Shown: piece after piece, positions 5,757-9,852 of the stretch
How positions within the stretch are numbered: the stretch's first letter is position 1
How the letters are laid out: the number at the start of each line of letters is the position of its first letter
DNA from: Methylotenera_A sp031379885
Lineage (GTDB): Bacteria > Pseudomonadota > Gammaproteobacteria > Burkholderiales > Methylophilaceae
Direction: 5' to 3'
Assembly: GCA_031379885.1 (NCBI GenBank)
Contig: JANNFN010000016.1
Span: 1-9,852, forward strand
DNA: 9,852 nucleotides
Program-made: the position numbers and the translations under genes
The notes under the pieces: generated by a model
Databases searched by the model: none
What the model was told of the DNA's origin: nothing
Seen by the model: only the letters and a program-made list of their open reading frames with translations

Positions 5757-7121
5757 CTAGCGCATACCTGGCAATTTGCTGCCCATCATGCCGCCCATGC
5801 CCCGCATCATTTTTGCCATGCCGCCTTTACTGAACATTTTCATCATTTTTTGCGTTTCTTCAAACTGTTTTAGCAGACGATTAACTTCTTGCACTTGCAC
5901 ACCACTGCCTTCGGCGATACGTTTTTTGCGCGTTGCTTTGATAAGCTCTGGCTTACGGCGCTCTAAGGGTGTCATGCTATTGATAATGCCCTCAATGCGG
6001 CGCAACGATTTATCCGCATCTTCATTATTTACTTTAGCGGCCATATTGGCCATTTGTGCGGGCATTTTATCCATTAGCGCACCCATGCCACCCATTTTGC
6101 GCATTTGCGTCATTTGACTTTTAAAGTCTTCCAAATCAAATTTGCTGCCTGATTTAATTTTATCGGCGACTTTTTGCGCCTCTGCCATGTCGACATTTTT
6201 ATGCGCCTGTTCAATCAGGCCAAGTACATCGCCCATGCCCAAAATACGGCCTGCCATGCGGTCTGGGTAGAATGGCTCGAGACCGTCTACCTTCTTGCTC
6301 ACGCCAATAAATTTAATCGGCTGACCTGTAACATGCCGCACAGAAAGCGCCGCGCCACCGCGCGCATCACCATCCAGCTTAGTAAGTACTACGCCTGTTA
6401 GTGGTAAAGTGTCGCCAAAAGCCTTGGCGGTGTTCACCGCATCTTGACCTTGCATGGCATCGACCACAAACAAAGTTTCAATCGGATTGAGTTGTGTGTG
6501 CAAAGCTTTAATTTCCGCCATCATGGCTTCATCAATGCCCAAGCGGCCTGCGGTATCGAAAATTAATACGTCGTAATAACCTTTTTTGGCGAATTCGATG
6601 GCCTGCGAGGCAATATCCGCGGGCTTCTGCGAGGCATTGCTATCGAAGCAATCAATATCCAATTGCTTCGCCAAAGTTTGTAGTTGCGTAATCGCAGCTG
6701 GGCGGTATACGTCGGCGCTCGCTAAAAGCACTTTTTTCTTTTGTTCCTTAAGTAATTTGGCCAGCTTGGCAGAAGTCGTGGTTTTACCCGAGCCCTGCAA
6801 ACCTGCCATGAGTATTATTGCTGGCGGCTGCGTTGCCAGATTCAAACCTACATTGGCTTTACCCATTAAGGTTGTCAGCTCATCATTCACCACCTCTATC
6901 ACCGCTTGTCCAGGTGTTAGGCTTTGCAGCACTTCTTTACCCTGCGCGCGTTCTTTTACCTTAGCGATAAAGTCTTTCACTACGGGCAACGCCACGTCAG
7001 CCTCTAACAGCGCCATACGTACTTCGCGCATCGCATCGCTAATGTTATCTTCCGTAAGTCTTGCTTGACCACGCAGATTTTTGATAACGCCTTGCAAGCG
7101 GCCAGTTAAATTTTCCAACAT
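5757..7121 (-). CDS. ffh: signal recognition particle protein Ffh (SRP54 GTPase)
   Basis: The 454-residue protein is a full-length Ffh, the GTPase that with 4.5S RNA delivers inner membrane proteins to FtsY and the translocon. The N domain occupies about 1-95 with 'ALLEADVALPVV'. The G domain has the P-loop 'GLQGSGKT' (107-114), 'DVYRPAA' (137-143), 'DTAGR' (189-193) and 'TKLDGDARGG' (247-256). The M domain from about 300 includes the RNA-binding 'RKKRIAEGSG' and ends in a methionine-rich tail ('MMRGMGGMMGSKLPGMR') that contacts signal sequences. AAGGT lies 8 bases before the start codon (7130-7134). It is divergent from ypjD, an arrangement common in beta- and gammaproteobacteria. It is intact, with nothing missing. 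No 4.5S RNA gene was noticed nearby. Confidence 0.98.
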   Translation of the reverse strand: MLENLTGRLQGVIKNLRGQARLTEDNISDAMREVRMALLEADVALPVVKDFIAKVKERAQGKEVLQSLTPGQAVIEVVNDELTTLMGKANVGLNLATQPPAIILMAGLQGSGKTTTSAKLAKLLKEQKKKVLLASADVYRPAAITQLQTLAKQLDIDCFDSNASQKPADIASQAIEFAKKGYYDVLIFDTAGRLGIDEAMMAEIKALHTQLNPIETLFVVDAMQGQDAVNTAKAFGDTLPLTGVVLTKLDGDARGGAALSVRHVTGQPIKFIGVSKKVDGLEPFYPDRMAGRILGMGDVLGLIEQAHKNVDMAEAQKVADKIKSGSKFDLEDFKSQMTQMRKMGGMGALMDKMPAQMANMAAKVNNEDADKSLRRIEGIINSMTPLERRKPELIKATRKKRIAEGSGVQVQEVNRLLKQFEETQKMMKMFSKGGMAKMMRGMGGMMGSKLPGMR

Positions 7122-7177
7122 TTTTTGTTACCTTAATTGATTTTTGTAAATTGAATTTATTAGATTTTACATGAAGC

Positions 7178-7186
7178 TATTATATT
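7178..7186. promoter_or_regulatory. overlapping divergent -10 elements for ffh and ypjD
   Basis: The minus strand carries a perfect TATAAT (7184-7179) that would start ffh transcription about 50 bases before its ATG. The same bases read on the plus strand give TATTAT or TATATT, suitable for ypjD. Neither direction has a good -35 at 16-18 bases, so the call rests on the -10 and on position. Confidence 0.4.
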
Positions 7187-7214
7187 CGCGTCACTTTTAA
7201 GCCATAATTGCATT

Positions 7215-8030
7215 ATGCAAATTTTAGTACAAAAATTAATTCCTTATTTAATAGTGGCTTTTATCTACTTGAGTGTGGCGATCACATTTTGGCGCGACAA
7301 AAAATTGACGAACAAGCAATCGCTAAAACTAGCTTCAGCTATGATTGCCATAGGCTTGATTCTTCATGCCAGATTGTTGTATCAGGATATTTTTGCTGAA
7401 GGTTTTAATTTGGGTTTTTACAACGCGCTATCCACAATATTTTGGCTGACCGTTCTTGTTTATTGGCTGGCGAACTTAAAACATCAATTACATAGTTTGC
7501 AAGCTTTTGTATTGCCTCCTGCCGCTTTGTTTGCAGTGTTGCCTGCTTTTGAGGTAAGTAACCACTATCTTCCTGAAGCAAATCAGCCTTTATTTATAGC
7601 TCATATTGGTATTGCCTTACTGGCTTATAGCTTATTCACCTTCGCTGCGTTACATGCACTATTAATGATGTTTGCCGAGCGTAGTTTACACAACAAGCCT
7701 AGCATCATTCATTTGCCAAGCTTTCCTCCGTTGCTAGTAATGGAAAGCTTACTGTTTAAGGTAATTAAAATAGGTTTTGTATTGCTGACTTTTACGCTGA
7801 TTAGCGGCATGCTATTTTCGGAACAAATATTCGGCAAACCGATGCAATTTACTCACAAAGTAGTATTTTCTATTGCCTCGTGGATTATTTACGGCTGGCT
7901 GTTATTTGGTCGCTATCAATATGGCTGGCGCGGCAAAAAAGCTATAGGCTGGACGCTCACTGGCTTTGTATTATTGCTATTAGCCTATGTAGGTAGCAAG
8001 TTTATATTGCAGGTATTGTTGAAACGTTAA
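7215..8030 (+). CDS. ypjD: inner membrane protein of the cytochrome c assembly (CcsA/YpjD-like) family
   Basis: A 271-residue polytopic protein with about eight membrane helices (roughly 8-26, 37-51, 68-86, 96-113, 127-153, 184-203, 213-232 and 245-265). It matches the YpjD branch of the CcsA/CcmC/HemX heme-handling superfamily, with conserved His130 ('AHIGIALLAYS') and His214 ('THKVVFS') and the ending 'YGWRGKKAIGWTLTGF ... LLAYVGSKF'. I do not see the tryptophan-rich WWD heme-binding block of true cytochrome c synthases, so heme export or cytochrome c maturation should not be assumed. The gene is next to ffh and divergent from it, as ypjD is in Escherichia coli. No Shine-Dalgarno sequence is evident before ATG 7215. 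Its stop overlaps that of the convergent DUF2235 gene. Confidence 0.88.
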   Translation: MQILVQKLIPYLIVAFIYLSVAITFWRDKKLTNKQSLKLASAMIAIGLILHARLLYQDIFAEGFNLGFYNALSTIFWLTVLVYWLANLKHQLHSLQAFVLPPAALFAVLPAFEVSNHYLPEANQPLFIAHIGIALLAYSLFTFAALHALLMMFAERSLHNKPSIIHLPSFPPLLVMESLLFKVIKIGFVLLTFTLISGMLFSEQIFGKPMQFTHKVVFSIASWIIYGWLLFGRYQYGWRGKKAIGWTLTGFVLLLLAYVGSKFILQVLLKR

Positions 8031-9190
8031 TTAATCCAATTACTCGGCAGATATTTCTTCGCCACATCACCAATATGATGTATGACCGCAAACGCTTTTT
8101 TGCGTTCCGTCACTGAGCTATGTGCTTCAATACCGCTATCGGCCTTAAATTTCCGCACGCCCAAACCACCAGATACTGTGGTTAAATGAGCCCACTCTTG
8201 GTGTGCCGGGCCAATCGGATCTGGTTTAATATTTACAATTGTATCCGCAAACAACACCCCTGCTATTTTCAGCTCATCCACCATCCACTGCAATGCACAG
8301 TCAGATAAACCTGCTTCCATATAGCCACCACCTATATCAGAATGCGCACCAGGGAAAACCATCTGCTTCACATGTAGCGCCTTATTCCAGAGCGTAGGTG
8401 TAAACAATAAGCGTTGCTCATCTAAAGCAATCGCATGAACGCCTTGTACCACTTTACTACTCAGCGCTTCGTCAGCAAACCGAAAAGCATCGCTAATTGT
8501 ATTGGTTTGCGCGTTATATTCGGGAATGCCCAAGGAGCCAACGGTATCCCACACAGCGACTGCTTGAATTGGTACACCTCTTACAAAGTCTTCTTCTTTA
8601 ATTTTTCCACTTTTAATAAAACTAGGTAAATCCTGCATCGCCTCTGCCAATGTGGCGAATACATTTCGCTTTTCTGCACCTATTTTTCTATATTGATACC
8701 ATGCCTGTGCGCCAAGTTTGTACGATTCTTCATCGCCGCGCTCAAACTTATTTGCAAGTAAACCCTGCGAAACAATAAGGCCCGCCAGTGCACGCGCCGT
8801 ATATGCGCCGCGACTAAAACCAATAATATAAATTCTATCCCCCACTTGATAATTGCGCGAAATAAACGTGTATCCGCGCACAATACGCTTAATCAGCCCT
8901 GCCCCAAAGCCACCGCCTATCATTTCTTGAATTTTGTGCTCGGCATTACCTACGCCATTTATATATTTGGCAATCTGTGTAATCGGCTCATCTTGCGTGC
9001 ATTTTTCACGTTCCAAAATTTGACCGGTAATATCCGTCACCTTGGTTTTAGAGGTCATGCGACCTTCTAAATGATTGAAAATTTTGAATACGTTGGAAGG
9101 TGAGTCTGCTTTTTTTGTTTGTCCTACAGGCACTTCGTCATTGGGGTTGTTCCAAGTACCATCTGCACAGAATATGATATTTTTAGTCAT
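8027..9190 (-). CDS. DUF2235 alpha/beta hydrolase (possible phospholipase-like)
   Basis: A 387-residue protein of the DUF2235 family (PF09994), which includes Tle1-type phospholipases. The start 'IIFCADGTWN' (5-14) is typical. The nucleophile elbow is 'GFSRG' (124-128, Ser126), followed by 'AYTARALAG'. 'WDTVGSLG' (214-221) and 'PGAHSDIGGGY' (280-290) are further family blocks, and 'EAHSSV' (His357) is the likely catalytic His. There is no signal peptide or membrane anchor, so it is cytoplasmic unless exported by a dedicated secretion system. No VgrG, PAAR, Hcp or immunity-like gene adjoins it, so a secreted type VI effector role is not supported here. A good TAGGGG (9202-9197) lies 6 bases before the ATG. 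The substrate is unknown. Confidence 0.9.
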   Translation of the reverse strand: MTKNIIFCADGTWNNPNDEVPVGQTKKADSPSNVFKIFNHLEGRMTSKTKVTDITGQILEREKCTQDEPITQIAKYINGVGNAEHKIQEMIGGGFGAGLIKRIVRGYTFISRNYQVGDRIYIIGFSRGAYTARALAGLIVSQGLLANKFERGDEESYKLGAQAWYQYRKIGAEKRNVFATLAEAMQDLPSFIKSGKIKEEDFVRGVPIQAVAVWDTVGSLGIPEYNAQTNTISDAFRFADEALSSKVVQGVHAIALDEQRLLFTPTLWNKALHVKQMVFPGAHSDIGGGYMEAGLSDCALQWMVDELKIAGVLFADTIVNIKPDPIGPAHQEWAHLTTVSGGLGVRKFKADSGIEAHSSVTERKKAFAVIHHIGDVAKKYLPSNWIN

Positions 9191-9196
9191 AACAAA

Positions 9197-9202
9197 CCCC
9201 TA
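9197..9202 (-). promoter_or_regulatory. ribosome binding site for the DUF2235 gene
   Basis: On the minus strand TAGGGG stands 6 bases before ATG 9190, a strong match that supports this start. The gap to the HAD gene upstream is only 67 bases and shows no clear terminator, so read-through from the HAD gene is possible. Confidence 0.55.
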
Positions 9203-9257
9203 TCATTTCAGTTTTTCTTAAAGCAAGTATATCCAAAAATGCTAATATTGGGTTGAT

Positions 9258-9852
9258 TTAGCGTAAGCTAATCTGTGGCCAGGCTTTCTCCACAGCATAG
9301 GCGCTTAAAATCTCGTCAGCATCTACAGCCACGGGATTAGTCACCCGCTGCATTAATGCTAAATCATTGTGCGAATCACTATAAAAATAGCTGGTATCAA
9401 AATCGCTTAACTTTTTCCCGCGTGCTTCCAGCCATTGATTCAAGCGAATTACTTTGCCTTCTTTATATGTTGGCACGCCCGTCACCCCGCCTGTGTATTG
9501 TCCATTCACTATTTCAGGGTCGCTACCTATCAAGTGTTCGATGCCATAAGCCGTGGCGATTGGCTTAGTGACGAAACTATTAGTCGCAGTAATCACGATA
9601 CATAAATCACCGGCAGCTTTATGTTGATTCACTAGCGCCTGTGCTTTTACCGTCATCATTGGGCGTATCACTTTTTGCATATACTTCAAATGCAACTCGT
9701 CCAGAAAAGCCCGCGGATGCTCGGACAGTGGTTTTAGCTGAAACTTTAAAAATTCCACTATATTTAAGCAGCCATTTTTGTAATCAGCATAAAACTGTTC
9801 ATTACGATCGTGATGCATTTTTGCATCCAGCAAACCTTCTGAAATCAAAAAT
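9258..9852 (-). CDS. HAD-IB family phosphatase (SerB-like), N-terminus off the window
   Basis: A HAD hydrolase of subfamily IB, related to phosphoserine phosphatase. The frame continues past the right edge, so the visible 197 or so residues lack the N-terminal 'DLDNTLL' nucleophile motif; by comparison with family members about 25 residues are missing, and the in-frame TTG at 9848 is a Leu codon. Visible motifs are 'ITATNSFVTKPIA' (motif II, the Thr after Ile), 'YKEGKV' (motif III Lys) and 'FYSDSHNDLALM' (motif IV acidic residues). The cap region 'NEQFYADYKNGCLNIVEF' and the ending 'WPQISLR' are typical of betaproteobacterial members. Substrate is not determined; these proteins are often annotated as phosphoserine-phosphatase-like without proof. 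It is upstream of, and on the same strand as, the DUF2235 gene. Confidence 0.93.
   Translation of the reverse strand, partial: FLISEGLLDAKMHHDRNEQFYADYKNGCLNIVEFLKFQLKPLSEHPRAFLDELHLKYMQKVIRPMMTVKAQALVNQHKAAGDLCIVITATNSFVTKPIATAYGIEHLIGSDPEIVNGQYTGGVTGVPTYKEGKVIRLNQWLEARGKKLSDFDTSYFYSDSHNDLALMQRVTNPVAVDADEILSAYAVEKAWPQISLR

Noticed and set aside
5776..7068. Long plus-strand ORFs (5776-6117, 6586-7068) opposite ffh
   Set aside because: They lie antisense within a highly conserved gene and have Cys/Ser-rich composition typical of shadow frames.
8027..9190. Type VI secretion effector module
   Set aside because: The family fits but there is no VgrG, PAAR, Hcp or immunity gene in the window.
1..9852. 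CRISPR array, tRNA, rRNA, 4.5S RNA, insertion sequence or prophage
   Set aside because: No regularly spaced repeats, cloverleaf sequence, transposase or phage protein was recognised by eye; short RNAs could still be missed.

Overview
The window looks like the chromosome of a low-to-moderate GC betaproteobacterium. The best guess is a methylotroph of the Methylophilaceae (Methylotenera-like). This rests on the ffh / ypjD-type cytochrome c assembly gene pair in divergent orientation, the style of the HAD-IB hydrolase and DUF2235 proteins, and overall protein resemblance. It is an inference from recall, not a database result. No rRNA, tRNA, CRISPR array, insertion sequence or phage gene was seen.

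Layout. Bases 1-295 hold the 3' end of a small PstS-like (phosphate-binding-like) periplasmic protein gene. A 170-base gap follows, with a cluster of CTGCAA/TTGCAG inverted repeats and an ATCGAT-N4-ATCGAT element. Bases 466-4122 are a tight four-gene operon on the plus strand: a 'thermostable hemolysin' family protein, an AMP-forming acyl-CoA-synthetase-like ligase, a heme-oxygenase-like putative diiron oxidase (HDO) and a short-chain dehydrogenase (SDR). Gaps are 6 or 9 bases, then an 11-base overlap, then an ATGA overlap. An exported TPR protein (4157-4795) may be a fifth member. Next come a 49-codon small ORF whose leader resembles that of the next gene, and an 8-stranded beta-barrel outer membrane protein (5023-5580). 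A strong hairpin terminator (5661-5697) separates these from the minus-strand genes.

The second half is mainly housekeeping: ffh (SRP GTPase, minus), the divergent ypjD/CcsA-like membrane protein (plus), a DUF2235 alpha/beta hydrolase (minus, its stop overlapping that of ypjD), and a HAD-IB phosphatase (minus) whose N-terminus runs off the right edge.

The part most likely to be an undescribed system is the four-gene operon. Adenylation of a carboxylic (probably fatty) acid, acyl transfer by the GNAT/LuxI-like 'hemolysin' protein, oxidation by the HDO and redox tailoring by the SDR would together make a plausible route to a small acyl-derived metabolite. The individual families are recognisable. 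The product and the order of steps are inference.
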